Shown: positions 45,100 to 54,751 of the stretch, piece by piece | Layout of the letters: each line of letters starts with the position of its first letter | Numbering within the stretch: the first letter of the stretch is position 1 | DNA from: Sphingomonas panacisoli | GTDB lineage: Bacteria > Pseudomonadota > Alphaproteobacteria > Sphingomonadales > Sphingomonadaceae | Reading direction: 5' to 3' | NCBI RefSeq assembly: GCF_007859635.1 | Contig: NZ_CP042306.1 | Coordinates: 186,001 to 250,000, forward strand | Length of the DNA stretch: 64,000 nt | The notes under the pieces: generated by a model | Told to the model about the DNA's origin: nothing | The model's database searches: none | The model's input: only the letters and a program-made list of their open reading frames with translations | Position numbers and translations under genes: made by a program

Positions 45100-46419
45100 T
45101 TAGGCGGAAAGGCGCTCCAATGCCCGCGCGCGCCCGATCAGCGGGAGCAAGGCCGCCATGTCCGGGCCATGGTCGCGGCCGGTCAGCGCGCGGCGTAAGG
45201 GCAGGAACAGCGGCTTGCCCTTGCGTCCGGTTGCGTCCTTCAGCGCGGCGGTGAGCGCGTGCCAGGGGTCGCTCGACCAATCGATCTCGCCCGCGATGCG
45301 ATGCGCGGCGGCCAGGAAGTCGCGGTCCTCGGCATCGACCGTCGCGTCGATCGGCCCCTCGACGACGTGCCACCAGTCCGCGGCGTCGGCGATGGTCGTC
45401 AAATTGGGCCGGATCGCTTCCCACCCCGCGCGGTCGATCCCGGCCGGCAGGCGATCGGTGACCGCGTCATAGTCGAGCTGGTGCACGATCCGCGCGTTGA
45501 GCTGTGCGAGTTCGCCCTCGTCGAACCGCGCCGGCGCCCGCCCGAAGCGCGCGAAGTCGAATGCCGCGATCAGGGGGGCGGGGTCGGCGAACGGCTCGAC
45601 CGGGTCGCTGGTGCCGATGCGGGCGAGCAGCGAGACGATCGCCTGCGGCTCGATCCCTTCCTCGCGGAAATGCTCGGCGCCGAGCGACCCGAGCCGCTTC
45701 GACAACTTGCCCTCCGCGCCGGTCAGTAGCGCGGCATGCGCGAACAGCGGCACGGAGGCGCCGAGCGCGGCAAACATCTGGATCTGCAGCGCGGTGTTCG
45801 ACACGTGATCCTCGCCGCGCACGACGTGCGTGATCGCCAGATCGATATCGTCGATCACCGAGGGCAGCATGTAGAGCCACGACCCGTCGGCGCGGCGGAT
45901 GACGGGGTCGCTCATCGTCGCGGCGTCGAAATGCTGGTGGCCACGGATCAGATCGTCCCATTCGATCGCGCCGGGATCGAGCTTGAAGCGCCAATGCGGC
46001 TGGACGCCCTCGGCCGCGAACTTCGCGCGATCGGCGTCGGTCAGCGTCAGCGCGGCGCGGTCGTAGATCGGCGGCAGGCCGCGCCCCAACTGCACCTTGC
46101 GCTTCAGGTCGAGTTCCTGCGTGGTCTCGTACGCCGGATAGACGCGCCCCGCCGCGCGCAATTCCTCGAAGCGGCGCTCGTACAGCCCGGTCCGCTCCGA
46201 CTGTCGCACGGCCGCATCGGGGGTCAGTCCGAGCCAGCCGAGATCGGCGCGGATCGACTCGACGAACCGCTCCTCGCTCCGTTCGCGATCGGTATCGTCG
46301 ATCCGCAGCACGAATTGCCCGCCCCTCGACCGCGCGCACATCCAGCTGAGGATCGCGGTGCGGATATTGCCGATATGCAGGTTGCCGGTCGGGCTGGGGG
46401 CGAAACGGGTAACGGTCAT
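45100..46419 (-). CDS. gltX: Glutamate-tRNA ligase
   Basis: A protein of 439 residues, class I aminoacyl-tRNA synthetase. HIGN (15-18, the HIGH motif) and KLSKR (the KMSKS motif) are present, with RFAPSPTGNLHIG at the start. Cytosolic; loads tRNA-Glu. Alphaproteobacteria often have two GltX copies, one acting on tRNA-Gln for the amidotransferase route; which copy this is cannot be decided here. Confidence 0.96.
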   Translation of the reverse strand: MTVTRFAPSPTGNLHIGNIRTAILSWMCARSRGGQFVLRIDDTDRERSEERFVESIRADLGWLGLTPDAAVRQSERTGLYERRFEELRAAGRVYPAYETTQELDLKRKVQLGRGLPPIYDRAALTLTDADRAKFAAEGVQPHWRFKLDPGAIEWDDLIRGHQHFDAATMSDPVIRRADGSWLYMLPSVIDDIDLAITHVVRGEDHVSNTALQIQMFAALGASVPLFAHAALLTGAEGKLSKRLGSLGAEHFREEGIEPQAIVSLLARIGTSDPVEPFADPAPLIAAFDFARFGRAPARFDEGELAQLNARIVHQLDYDAVTDRLPAGIDRAGWEAIRPNLTTIADAADWWHVVEGPIDATVDAEDRDFLAAAHRIAGEIDWSSDPWHALTAALKDATGRKGKPLFLPLRRALTGRDHGPDMAALLPLIGRARALERLSA

Positions 46420-46501
46420 CGCGCTCCCTTACGGTTCGGGCCGGGCAGCGGCAACGGGCAGCGGATGTTGCGCACGCGGAACAACAGGGTAGACTTCGGG
46501 T

Positions 46502-46786
46502 ATGCTGATCTACCGCATCCTGTTCGGCATTGTCGCCGTCACGGCCGCGATCATCCTGTTCTTCTTCGTCTGGGGGCTGAGCGACGGGACGGCGTCGGCG
46601 GACAACATGGCGATCTGGCTGGTGTTCGCGGGCGCGCCCTGTGCGGCGTTGCTGGCCGCATACCATCTCGCGGCGGCGAACAGTCGCGTGGCGGCGTCGG
46701 TGATCCTGGCGCTCGTCGCAGTGCCGGCGACGCTAACCGGTCTGTTCTTCCTGATGCTGATCGTACTCGCACCCGACTGGCGATGA
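46502..46786 (+). CDS. Small membrane protein, three helices
   Basis: A protein of 94 residues, nearly all hydrophobic: MLIYRILFGIVAVTAAIILFFFVWG, MAIWLVFAGAPCAALLAAYHL and VILALVAVPATLTGLFFLMLIVL form three likely helices. Unknown family. It stands 33 bases before the polyketide synthase gene on the same strand, so it may be on the same transcript. Confidence 0.7.
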   Translation: MLIYRILFGIVAVTAAIILFFFVWGLSDGTASADNMAIWLVFAGAPCAALLAAYHLAAANSRVAASVILALVAVPATLTGLFFLMLIVLAPDWR

Positions 46787-46819
46787 GCTGAACCGCGTGC
46801 GCCGCGTCGCGCACTAACC

Positions 46820-47956
46820 ATGGCCGCATCGAACCGACCCGCGGTGCGTTGTGTATCGATCCGTGTCAGAAAGTATCCCGTGCCCCAGCCGTCCGCCTAT
46901 CTCAACGCCATCGGCACCGCCGTCCCTAATCATGACGGGCATCGCGCGTTCGTCGATTGGGCGACGCCCAAGATCGCCGATCCGCGCCTCGCCAAGCTGT
47001 TCGGACGGATGGTCGCGCGGTCGGGGATCGAGCACCGCTGGACCGTGTTACCGCGTGCGCCCGGGGGCGGATCGCCGATCGAGCCGGGCGGATTCTACGA
47101 AGGCGGCCATATGCCGGGAACGGCGGCGCGGATGGCGGTCTACGTCGACCAAGCGCCCGCGCTGAGCATCGCCGCGATCGATCGGCTGGCGGAGCAGGTC
47201 GATATTCGCGGGATCACGCATCTTGTCGTGGCGAGCTGCACCGGGTTCGTGGCGCCGGGGATCGATCAGATCGTCGCCGCGCGGATCGGTCTGTCGCCCA
47301 GCGTCGAGCGGCTGCTGGTCGGATTCATGGGCTGCTACGCCGCGGTCGCCGCCTTGCGCAGCGCGCGACACATCGTGCGGTCGGAGCCGGGTGCGCGGGT
47401 GCTGGTGGTGTGCGTCGAACTATGCAGCCTGCATCTGCAGGACACCGCCGAGATCGAGCCGTTGCTCGCGATGCTCCAGTTCGGCGACGGCGCGGCGGCG
47501 GCCTTGGTGACGGGCGACCCGGCGGGGTTCGCACTCGATGCGCCGTTCGCGACGACCTTGCCCGATTCGGCGGGGCTGATCCGCTGGAACATCACCGACC
47601 AGGGCTTCGCGATGCATTTGTCGGGCGAAGTGCCGGGGCGGATCGCGGCGGGACTCGCCGATCCCGATTTCGCTAGCGCCGCGCTGGGCGGCCGTGCGCC
47701 GGAGGAGATCGACGGCTGGGCGGTGCATGCCGGCGGACGATCGATCCTCGACGCGGTCGAAAGCGCCTATGCCTTGCCGCAGGGCGCCTTGTGGGCATCG
47801 CGCGAAGTGCTGCACGACAACGGCAATATGTCGTCGGCGACCTTGATGTTCGCGCTGGCGAAGATGTTGGCGGCGCGGCCGGTCGAGCATGGCGTGGCGC
47901 TGGCGTTCGGGCCGGGACTGGCGGCGGAAGGCTTCGGGTTCCGGAGCGCGGCGTGA
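46820..47956 (+). CDS. Type III polyketide synthase (chalcone synthase-like)
   Basis: A protein of 378 residues. The Cys-His-Asn triad is visible: C140 in SCTGFVAPGID, H303 in HAGGRSILD, N336 in NMSSATLM. Typical products are alkylresorcinols or alkylpyrones made from long acyl-CoA and malonyl-CoA. ATG 46820 gives an extra 20 residues before the conserved start; GTG 46880 is an alternative. A methyltransferase (overlap GTGA) and a flavin oxidoreductase follow, so the set resembles the alkylresorcinol-to-quinone logic of the srs genes. Confidence 0.93.
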   Translation: MAASNRPAVRCVSIRVRKYPVPQPSAYLNAIGTAVPNHDGHRAFVDWATPKIADPRLAKLFGRMVARSGIEHRWTVLPRAPGGGSPIEPGGFYEGGHMPGTAARMAVYVDQAPALSIAAIDRLAEQVDIRGITHLVVASCTGFVAPGIDQIVAARIGLSPSVERLLVGFMGCYAAVAALRSARHIVRSEPGARVLVVCVELCSLHLQDTAEIEPLLAMLQFGDGAAAALVTGDPAGFALDAPFATTLPDSAGLIRWNITDQGFAMHLSGEVPGRIAAGLADPDFASAALGGRAPEEIDGWAVHAGGRSILDAVESAYALPQGALWASREVLHDNGNMSSATLMFALAKMLAARPVEHGVALAFGPGLAAEGFGFRSAA

Positions 47957-48642
47957 CGCTGGCGACACGCGCCATCGCCGAGGAGCTGATGGACGCCGAC
48001 GATCTCGACGCCGCGACGTATGGCGCGGTTGTCGGCGATCTCGCCAAGGTCAACGTGGTGACGATGGCGCGGCGGCTGACCTTGAGCTTCGTGCGGCGCG
48101 CGCTCGGCGAGCGGAAGACGTTCAAGCTGCTCGATGTCGGGTTCGGCGATGGCGATATGCTGCGGACGATCGCGCGCTGGGCGGCAAGGCGCGGGATCGA
48201 GGCCGAGCTGGTCGGGGTCGATCTCAACCCGCGCAGCGAACGCGCGGCGATGGCGCACACCCCGCCGGGCATGGCGATCCGCTGGATCACCGGCGACTAT
48301 GCCGATCTGGCGGCGCAGGGCTGGGACATGGTCATTTCCAGCCTGGTCGCGCATCACATGACGCACGACCAGCTCGTCGCCTTCCTGCGCTTCATGGAAG
48401 CCGAAAGCGCGATGGGGTGGCTGGTCAACGACCTGCATCGCCACGGCTTCGCGCATTGGGGCTTCCCGATCCTGGCGCGCGCGTTCGGGTGGCATCGTAT
48501 CGTCCGGCTCGATGGTACGCTGTCGATCGCACGGTCGTACCGCCCGGATGAGTGGCCGCCGATCCTCGCCGAAGCCGGGGTCAGCGACGCCCGGGTCTAT
48601 CGCGCTTTCCCTTTCCGGCTGTGCGTCGAACGCCTGCGCTGA
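47953..48642 (+). CDS. SAM-dependent class I methyltransferase
   Basis: A protein of 229 residues. Motif I LLDVGFGDGDMLRTIA, acidic residue after motif II in LVGVDLNPRSERAA and motif III ISSLVAHHM. Probably methylates the ring made by the polyketide synthase. GTG 47953 overlaps the synthase stop (GTGA), so the two are coupled. The Rossmann-type fold differs from the membrane methyltransferase SrsB, so homology with that system is only in logic. Confidence 0.88.
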   Translation: MTLATRAIAEELMDADDLDAATYGAVVGDLAKVNVVTMARRLTLSFVRRALGERKTFKLLDVGFGDGDMLRTIARWAARRGIEAELVGVDLNPRSERAAMAHTPPGMAIRWITGDYADLAAQGWDMVISSLVAHHMTHDQLVAFLRFMEAESAMGWLVNDLHRHGFAHWGFPILARAFGWHRIVRLDGTLSIARSYRPDEWPPILAEAGVSDARVYRAFPFRLCVERLR

Positions 48643-49727
48643 TCGTCGGCGGCGGGCCGGCCGGGGCGACGGCCGCGCTGTTGCTGGCGCGGGCGCGCGC
48701 ACCGCATCTGCTGATCGAGCGCAGCGCCGAGACCGGCGACGCCTTGTGCGGCGGGTTCTTGAGCTGGCGGACGCTGGAGACCCTTTCGGCGATCGGCATC
48801 CGGCCGAGTGCGCTCAACCGCGATCACATCCGGCGGTTGCGGCTGTTTGCGGGTCAGCGAAAAGCGGAGGCGTGGCTGCCGCGTCCGGCGATCGCGGTAT
48901 CGCGCTGGCGGCTCGATACGTTGCTGCTGGAACACGCAATCACCGCCGGCGCGGTGGTCGAGCGTGGCGTCGCTGTGCGTGGGGTGGAAGGGCTAACGGT
49001 CCGTCTTGCCGACGAAAGCGAGATCGCCGCCGACGCGCTGTTCCTCACGACGGGCAAGCACGATGTGCGCGGACTGGCGCGGCCGGTCGAGCGCGACGAC
49101 GACCCGGCGCTGGGGCTGCGCGTTCGGCTCGGGCCGTCCGATGCGCTCGACCGCATGGTCGGTGGGACGATCGAGCTGCATCTGTTCGATCGCGGCTATG
49201 CGGGGCTCGCGCGGCAGGAGGACGGGACGGTCAATTGCTGCATGGCAGTGCATCGCTCGCGCCTGACCGAGGCCGGGTCGCCCGACGCCCTGCTTGACCG
49301 GCTGGGGCGCGAATCGCCGCGGCTTGGCGACCGGCTCGCCTATCGCGCGAACAGCACGGCGATCGATGCCGTCGCCAACGTCCCCTATGGCTGGCGGGCG
49401 ACCGACACGGCGCCCGGCCTGTTCCGGCTCGGCGACCAGGCGGCGTGCATCCCGAGTCTCGCCGGCGAAGGCATGGGGATCGCGATCGAAAGCGGGCTGC
49501 GCGCCGCGAACGCCTATCTGCGTGGCGGTCCGGAAGCCGCGATCGCCTATCAGCAGCGACTCGCGCGTGATCTCGCCCGCCCGTTCGCCGTCGCCGGCAC
49601 GATCCGCGCCGCCGCCGAGCGCCCATTATGGGCATCCGCGCTCACCTGGGCTGTGCGCCTGACGCCACAAATCGCCGGAATCGTCGCGCGGCTAACGCGC
49701 GTTACGCACATGCCGCTTGACGCCTGA
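48621..49727 (+). CDS. FAD-dependent oxidoreductase (geranylgeranyl reductase/halogenase-like fold)
   Basis: About 368 residues from GTG 48621. FAD motif [19 protein letters not shown] near the start, [11 protein letters not shown], and the second FAD motif [29 protein letters not shown]. This class hydroxylates or reduces rings or polyprenyl chains. It overlaps the methyltransferase by 22 bases. A longer start upstream is open but lies inside the methyltransferase. In context it probably finishes the polyketide product. Confidence 0.88.
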   Translation: MRRTPALIVGGGPAGATAALLLARARAPHLLIERSAETGDALCGGFLSWRTLETLSAIGIRPSALNRDHIRRLRLFAGQRKAEAWLPRPAIAVSRWRLDTLLLEHAITAGAVVERGVAVRGVEGLTVRLADESEIAADALFLTTGKHDVRGLARPVERDDDPALGLRVRLGPSDALDRMVGGTIELHLFDRGYAGLARQEDGTVNCCMAVHRSRLTEAGSPDALLDRLGRESPRLGDRLAYRANSTAIDAVANVPYGWRATDTAPGLFRLGDQAACIPSLAGEGMGIAIESGLRAANAYLRGGPEAAIAYQQRLARDLARPFAVAGTIRAAAERPLWASALTWAVRLTPQIAGIVARLTRVTHMPLDA

Positions 49728-49752
49728 CCCGCGCGCTCCGATTTCGGTCCGC

Positions 49753-50154
49753 ATGGAACATTTATCGCTGTCCGAGTCCGAATGGCGCAAGCGCCTGACT
49801 CCCGAGCAATATCACGTGCTGCGCGAAGCCGGGACCGAGCGCGCGTTCGGCGGCATCTATAACGACAACAAGGCGGACGGCATCTACGCCTGCGCCGCGT
49901 GCGGGCTCGACCTGTTCGACAGCGCCGACAAATACGATTCGGGATCGGGCTGGCCGAGCTTCACCCAGCCGATCGCGCCCGATCACGTCACAGACCATAG
50001 CGACGTCAGCCACGGCATGACCCGCACCGAAAGCCGCTGTGCGCGATGCGACAGCCATCTCGGCCACGTCTTCCCCGACGGTCCGCCGCCGACCGGGCTG
50101 CGGTACTGCATGAATTCGGTGAGCCTCGACTTCGAACCGCGGGATGCCGATTAA
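49753..50154 (+). CDS. msrB: Peptide-methionine (R)-S-oxide reductase
   Basis: A protein of 133 residues. Zinc pairs CAAC and [15 protein letters not shown], and the catalytic cysteine in RYCMNSVSL. Repairs methionine-R-sulfoxide. ATG 49753 is chosen; the frame upstream is open to TTG 49717 without reason to use it. Same strand as the polyketide operon but separated from it. Confidence 0.96.
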   Translation: MEHLSLSESEWRKRLTPEQYHVLREAGTERAFGGIYNDNKADGIYACAACGLDLFDSADKYDSGSGWPSFTQPIAPDHVTDHSDVSHGMTRTESRCARCDSHLGHVFPDGPPPTGLRYCMNSVSLDFEPRDAD

Positions 50155-50197
50155 CCACGGCTTGTAGCAGCGACTCTAGTCCGGTATCCCGCCGTCC

Positions 50198-52333
50198 GTG
50201 GCGCGCGCTTCCACTCGTATCGTACCCAAATGGCGGCGCTGGCTGATGCTGGCGTTGAAGGTCACCGGCGTGGCGTTCGTCCTCGCCTTTCTCGCCTTGG
50301 TCATCGCGGTCTACGTCACGCGCGGGCAATTGCCGAGCTTCGACGAACTCAAGTCTTCGCCCAACGGCCAGATGATCCGCGTGCTCGCCGCCGACGGCAC
50401 GCCGATCGTCAGCCTGGGGCCGAGCTATGGCGAGTGGCTGACCTACGACCAGATCCCGCAAGTCATGAAGGACGCGATGGTCTCGGTCGAGGATCGCCGA
50501 TTCCGCGAGCATTGGGGCGTCGATCCGGTCGGCGTCGCCCGATCGGTGCAGGTGCGCATCACCGAGGGCCATTGGAAGCAGGGCGGATCGACGATCACCC
50601 AGCAGCTGGCGCGCAACATCTTCCTGTCTTCGGCCAAGCAGTTCGGCCGCAAGTTCCGCGAGGGCATCCTGGCGCTCGCCATGGAGCGCAAGTTCACGAA
50701 GGATCAGGTGCTCGAACTCTACCTGAACAAGGTCTATTTCGGCGGCGGCGCGTACGGGATCGACGCCGCGAGCCGGAAATTCTTCGGGCATGGCGCCGAT
50801 CATCTGACCTTGTCCGAAGCTGCGATCATCGCCGGCCTGGTCAAAGCGCCGTCGCATTATTCGCCGACCGCCGACGCCGAAGCCGCGGTCGGGCGCGCGG
50901 GCGTCGTGATCGGGCTGATGAAGGAAACCGGCAAGATCAGCCCGACCGAAGCCGCGGCCGCCGATCCCAAAACGGTCAAGCTCGCGCCCGAACCCAATCA
51001 GAACAGCGTGCGCTACTTCACCGATTGGGCGCTGCCGCAGCTGGAGAATTTGATCGACGAGCCCAACCGTCCGCTCGAAGTGTGGACGACGATCGATATC
51101 AAGATGCAGAAGGCCGCGGACGACGCGATCCGCAACAATGCGCCGGGCAATGCGCAGGGCGCGCTGATCAGCCTCGACCGCGACGGCGCCGTCCGCGCGA
51201 TGGTCGGCGGCAAGGACTACGTCACGTCGAACTACAACCGATCGATCACCGCGCTGCGCCAGCCGGGCTCGTCGTTCAAATTATTCGTCTATCTGGCCGC
51301 GCTCGAAGCCGGCAAACGACCGGGCGATCCGATCGTCGACGAGCCGATCACGATCGAGGGCTGGAGCCCGCGCAACTCGTCGGGCCGCAACGCCGGGCAA
51401 ATGGATATCCGCACGGCCTTCGCCTATTCGGTCAACACCGTTGCGGCGAAACTGGGCCAGGAAGTCGGCTTCACGACGATCGCCGACATGGCGCGGCGGT
51501 TCGGCATTTCGACGCCGATCTCGACCTATCCCTCGATGGTGCTCGGCTCGAACGACGTCCGCGTGATCGATATGACCCGCGCCTTCGCCAGCGTGGCGAA
51601 CAAGGGCGTGGCGGTAACGCCGTACGGCATCACCAAGGTCACATCGATGGGCGAGACAATCTACAGCCACGAGGTCGATCGCAGCCACGTCCTGGTCGCG
51701 CCCTATGTCGCGCAGGAGATGACCGACCTACTCCAAACCGCGGTCAATACGGGCACCGGCCGCGCCGCGCAGATCGGACGTCCGGTCGCGGGCAAGACGG
51801 GGACGACCAGTTCGAACAAGGACGGCTGGTTCATCGGCTTTTCGTCGGGGCTGACGACCGGTGTGTGGATGGGCCGCGACGACGCCAAGGTCGTGCCGGG
51901 CCTGCAGGGCGGCACCGCGCCGGCGCGCGCATTCGCCGCGTTCATGAAGATCGCGACCGCCGGGCGCCCGGTCGAGCAATTCGACACCGCGGTGACCCTG
52001 CCCGAATTCCAGCTCGAGAACGAAAGCGATTTCGGCCTGCCCGACAATGGCGGCGGTTCGCTGGTCGATCCCGACGGCAATCCGATCCCGCAGGATCAGA
52101 TCGCGCCCGACGACGGGATCGGCGGGGGCGATGCAGGCTCGCCGCCGAGTTCGGAGGACGACACGCCGCAGACCGCGCCCGACGGCCCGCCCAAGACGAC
52201 CGACCGGATCGACAAGAAATGGCTCGACCGCGTTACCGGGGGCGATTCGAGCGGGGGCAAGCGCCCGCCGTCACGCGATCATTCGCAACCCGTGGATCGT
52301 CCGCGCGACGTTCAGCCGCGTCCCAACCAGTGA
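50198..52333 (+). CDS. Penicillin-binding protein 1A-type peptidoglycan synthase
   Basis: A protein of 711 residues. One N-terminal membrane helix (LKVTGVAFVLAFLALVIAVYV), a GT51 glycosyltransferase domain (SVEDRRFREHWGVDPVGVARS, QGGSTITQQLARN), then a transpeptidase domain with the active-site serine in QPGSSFKLF, SVN in AYSVNTVAAK, and KTGTTSSNKDGWF. The C-terminal 100 residues are disordered and acidic. Polymerises and crosslinks murein at the inner membrane. GTG 50198 is the start. Its end overlaps the convergent gene by 22 bases. Confidence 0.95.
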   Translation: MARASTRIVPKWRRWLMLALKVTGVAFVLAFLALVIAVYVTRGQLPSFDELKSSPNGQMIRVLAADGTPIVSLGPSYGEWLTYDQIPQVMKDAMVSVEDRRFREHWGVDPVGVARSVQVRITEGHWKQGGSTITQQLARNIFLSSAKQFGRKFREGILALAMERKFTKDQVLELYLNKVYFGGGAYGIDAASRKFFGHGADHLTLSEAAIIAGLVKAPSHYSPTADAEAAVGRAGVVIGLMKETGKISPTEAAAADPKTVKLAPEPNQNSVRYFTDWALPQLENLIDEPNRPLEVWTTIDIKMQKAADDAIRNNAPGNAQGALISLDRDGAVRAMVGGKDYVTSNYNRSITALRQPGSSFKLFVYLAALEAGKRPGDPIVDEPITIEGWSPRNSSGRNAGQMDIRTAFAYSVNTVAAKLGQEVGFTTIADMARRFGISTPISTYPSMVLGSNDVRVIDMTRAFASVANKGVAVTPYGITKVTSMGETIYSHEVDRSHVLVAPYVAQEMTDLLQTAVNTGTGRAAQIGRPVAGKTGTTSSNKDGWFIGFSSGLTTGVWMGRDDAKVVPGLQGGTAPARAFAAFMKIATAGRPVEQFDTAVTLPEFQLENESDFGLPDNGGGSLVDPDGNPIPQDQIAPDDGIGGGDAGSPPSSEDDTPQTAPDGPPKTTDRIDKKWLDRVTGGDSSGGKRPPSRDHSQPVDRPRDVQPRPNQ

Positions 52334-53061
52334 AGTCCCGCACCGTGGCGTTTGAGCCACGCGCGCGCGGGCGACGGATCGGCGCCGTACAGGTCGCGTA
52401 GCGCCGCGTAGAAAGCCGGCGAATGGTCCATGTGGAGCCGGTGCGCGACTTCGTGCGCGACGGTTGCGCGGCGCACGTGCGGCGGCGCGCAGATCAGCCG
52501 CCAGCTGTAGCGGATCGCGCCGGTCGATGCGCAACTGCCCCAGCGGGCCTTCGGGTCGGCAACCGATACGCGGCTGACCGTCACGCCTGCCTTGGCGGCG
52601 TAGCTGGCGGTTTCCTCGGAAAGGACCGTCAGCGCGCGGCGCTTGAGCCAGGTCTCGATCCGTCGGGAGAGTCCTTCGATCGGGCCGCCGCAAAGCAACA
52701 CCTCGTCATGCCGGACTTGATCCGGCATCCCGCTTCTTCGTTCATCAATCGATAAGCGGGACCCCGGCTCAAGGCCGGGGTGACGAAGAAGGGTGATGGT
52801 CCGCGGACGCGCCGGATCCCAATCGATCACGACGTCCTCGCCCTCGATCGGGATCACCGCGCCGGGCGCGAACGGCCGTGTATCGGGCAGGCGGATGCGT
52901 TGCGCGTCGATCCAGCCGCGATGCTCCTCCGCCCAGGCCATCGCGCGCTTCAGCGACGCGCGCGGCGGCAGGGTCAGGCGCACCCGCCCGCTCGCTGGAT
53001 CGACCGACAGCCGCATCCGTCGCGCCCGCGCATGCCGGACGATCTCGATCTCCGCGCTCAC
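52312..53061 (-). CDS. YgjP-like (M48/DUF45) metal-dependent hydrolase with in-frame repeat insertion
   Basis: A protein of 249 residues. The DUF45/YgjP fold shows ARWGSCASTGAIRYSWRLI, then the zinc site HEVAHRLHMDHSPAF. Residues about 93-120 come from a double-hairpin repeat (bases 52704-52785) that reads LRHPGLEPGSRLSID and MPDQVRHDE in frame; family members usually lack such a segment here. GTG 53061 overlaps the stop of the YcgN-like gene (GTGA). Function of the family is unclear. Confidence 0.88.
   Translation of the reverse strand: MSAEIEIVRHARARRMRLSVDPASGRVRLTLPPRASLKRAMAWAEEHRGWIDAQRIRLPDTRPFAPGAVIPIEGEDVVIDWDPARPRTITLLRHPGLEPGSRLSIDERRSGMPDQVRHDEVLLCGGPIEGLSRRIETWLKRRALTVLSEETASYAAKAGVTVSRVSVADPKARWGSCASTGAIRYSWRLICAPPHVRRATVAHEVAHRLHMDHSPAFYAALRDLYGADPSPARAWLKRHGAGLHWLGRG
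52704..52785. repeat. REPIN-like double-hairpin element inside the ygjP-like gene
   Basis: Left CGTCATGCCGGACTTGATCC, right CCCCGGCTCAAGGCCGGGGT then GACG; 82 bases. It carries the same CGTCA/TGACG ends as the copies in hrpB and ribD and is translated in frame. Confidence 0.85.
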
Positions 53062-53495
53062 AATTTGCGATCGACCAGGTGGAATTCGAGCTCCCCGGCA
53101 TCGTCTTCGCTGACGGTCCAGCCGCGCGTCGATTCGCCCGCGCGATGCACCGCCTCGCGGTCGCCGCAGACGAGGTAGTGCCAGTCGGGCAGCTTCTCCC
53201 CGTTCGCCCGCAACCGATACGCGCAGGTCGAGGGTAGCCATTCGGTCGAATAGACGTTGTCGTTGGTCAGCCGCACGCAATCGGGGACGTAGGTGCGGCG
53301 GTTCTTGTAGTCCTTGCATTGCGCGGTGCGGCGGTCGAGCAATTTGCACGCGACGTTGGTGGGGTAGAGCTCACCGGTCGTGTCGTCCTCCAGCTTGTGC
53401 AGGCAGCATTTGCCGCAGCCGTCGCACAATGCCTCCCACTGGCCGCGGTCCAGTTCGGCCAGCGTCTTCGTTTCCCAGAATTTGTCCGTGGTCAT
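53058..53495 (-). CDS. YcgN-family cysteine-cluster protein (UPF0260)
   Basis: A protein of 145 residues. N-terminal FWETKTLAELDRGQWEALC leads to the cysteine set CDGCGKCC, with further cysteines in VACKLLD, AQCKDYK, PDCVRL and STCAYRL. Such proteins bind a metal, perhaps Zn or Fe. Function unknown. ATG 53495 overlaps the Sco1 gene stop (ATGA), so it is coupled to copper-related Sco1. Confidence 0.9.
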   Translation of the reverse strand: MTTDKFWETKTLAELDRGQWEALCDGCGKCCLHKLEDDTTGELYPTNVACKLLDRRTAQCKDYKNRRTYVPDCVRLTNDNVYSTEWLPSTCAYRLRANGEKLPDWHYLVCGDREAVHRAGESTRGWTVSEDDAGELEFHLVDRKL

Positions 53496-54073
53496 TTGAC
53501 CCAGCGCTTGATCTCGTCGGCGGTCGCGTCGGCGCCCTGATCGGTGGGTAGCAACGCGATCGGCTTGTTGTCGGGATCCATCAGATAGGCGGCGTTGGAG
53601 TGTCCGACCAGATAGCCGCCCTCGGCATTCGGTTTTTCCTTCGACGCCGACACGCCATAGGCTTTGCGCACCTTGTCGATCGCGGCGACGCTGCCGGTCA
53701 GCCCGACGAACCGCGGGTAGAAAGCGTGGACGAACTGGCCGACGACCTTCGGCGTGTCGCGTTCGGGATCGACCGTGACGAACACCGGCACGACCTTCGC
53801 CGATACATCGGGGTCGCTCTTGTCGAGCGCGCGCATCGCCGCGCCGATCGTTTGCGCCGTCGTCGGGCAGATATCGGGGCAGAAAGTATAGCCGAAATAC
53901 ATGATGCGGTACTTGCCCGCGAAGCTCCGGTCGGTGACCGGCTTGCCGTCCTGGTCGGTCAGCGAGAACGGCCCGCCGATCCGGGCGCCCTCGAGCGGCG
54001 GCGGCGTAGCCGGCGTGGAGGAACACGCCGCGGCCGAAAGCGATAGAAGGATGACGAAGCGGGAAAAATTCAT
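53492..54073 (-). CDS. SCO1/SenC copper-metallochaperone-like lipoprotein
   Basis: A protein of 193 residues. Lipoprotein signal (FVILLSLSAAAC), then a thioredoxin-like domain with the CxxxC copper motif FCPDIC, DPERDTP and the conserved histidine in GHSNAAYLMDP. Sits on the outer face of the inner membrane and helps load copper into cytochrome oxidase. First of a run of three overlapping genes on the minus strand. Confidence 0.95.
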   Translation of the reverse strand: MNFSRFVILLSLSAAACSSTPATPPPLEGARIGGPFSLTDQDGKPVTDRSFAGKYRIMYFGYTFCPDICPTTAQTIGAAMRALDKSDPDVSAKVVPVFVTVDPERDTPKVVGQFVHAFYPRFVGLTGSVAAIDKVRKAYGVSASKEKPNAEGGYLVGHSNAAYLMDPDNKPIALLPTDQGADATADEIKRWVK

Positions 54074-54142
54074 CGCGGTGTCAGCCTTGATCCGTTAGGG
54101 GCGGGTACGCAAGTTCGTCGCTCAGTACCAAGGTATCGACCC

Positions 54143-54751
54143 ATGGCCTCTTCGTTTCTCCGTCTCGCGCTCGCCGGCACATTGCTCGTAACCGCGATGC
54201 CCGCCACTGCGCAGCTACTCGGCGGGTCGCCCGGCTACCAGTTCCTCGACGCTGTGCGCGACGACAAGGGGACCGAAGTCGACAAGATCCTCGCCAAGCC
54301 GGGGACGCGGATCATCGACACGCAGGATCCGACGACGGGCGAAACCGCGCTGCACATCGTCGCCAAGCGCAACGATTCGAAATACGTGACCTACCTGCTC
54401 GCGCGCGGCGCCAACCCCAACATCAAGGATCGCGAAGGCAACACGCCGTTGCTGGCCGCGATCGACCGCGGGTTCGCCGGGCTGATCCCGATCCTGCTGA
54501 AGGGCAAGGCGAACGTGAATTTCGTCGGCCAGGGCGGCCAGACGCCGTTGATCAAGGCGGTGCTGCGCCGCGACGAGGAAATGGTCCGCGCGCTGCTCGC
54601 CGGCGGTGCCGATCCCGATCGCAAGGACTATCAGGCGGGCAAGTCGGCGCGCGACTACGCCAACGAGGATACGCGCAATTCGACGCTCGCCAAGCTGTTC
54701 AAGGACGTGCCTGTGACGAACCGCCGCGCCGTATCGGGGCCTACGCTGTAA
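54143..54751 (+). CDS. Exported ankyrin-repeat protein
   Basis: A protein of 202 residues. Signal peptide (about 1-24, ending TAQL), then about four ankyrin repeats: TGETALHIVAKRND, LLARGANPNIKDREGNTPLLAAIDRG, GQTPLIKAVLRRDEE, LLAGGADPDRKDYQAG. Periplasmic protein-protein scaffold; partner unknown. Its 3' end overlaps the flippase gene by 11 bases, convergent. Confidence 0.92.
   Translation: MASSFLRLALAGTLLVTAMPATAQLLGGSPGYQFLDAVRDDKGTEVDKILAKPGTRIIDTQDPTTGETALHIVAKRNDSKYVTYLLARGANPNIKDREGNTPLLAAIDRGFAGLIPILLKGKANVNFVGQGGQTPLIKAVLRRDEEMVRALLAGGADPDRKDYQAGKSARDYANEDTRNSTLAKLFKDVPVTNRRAVSGPTL

Noticed and set aside
50230..52401. A 723-codon frame overlapping the PBP1A gene
   Set aside because: It is the +2 shadow of a verified gene, full of Arg and Pro with no domains; PBP1A motifs are all in the other frame.
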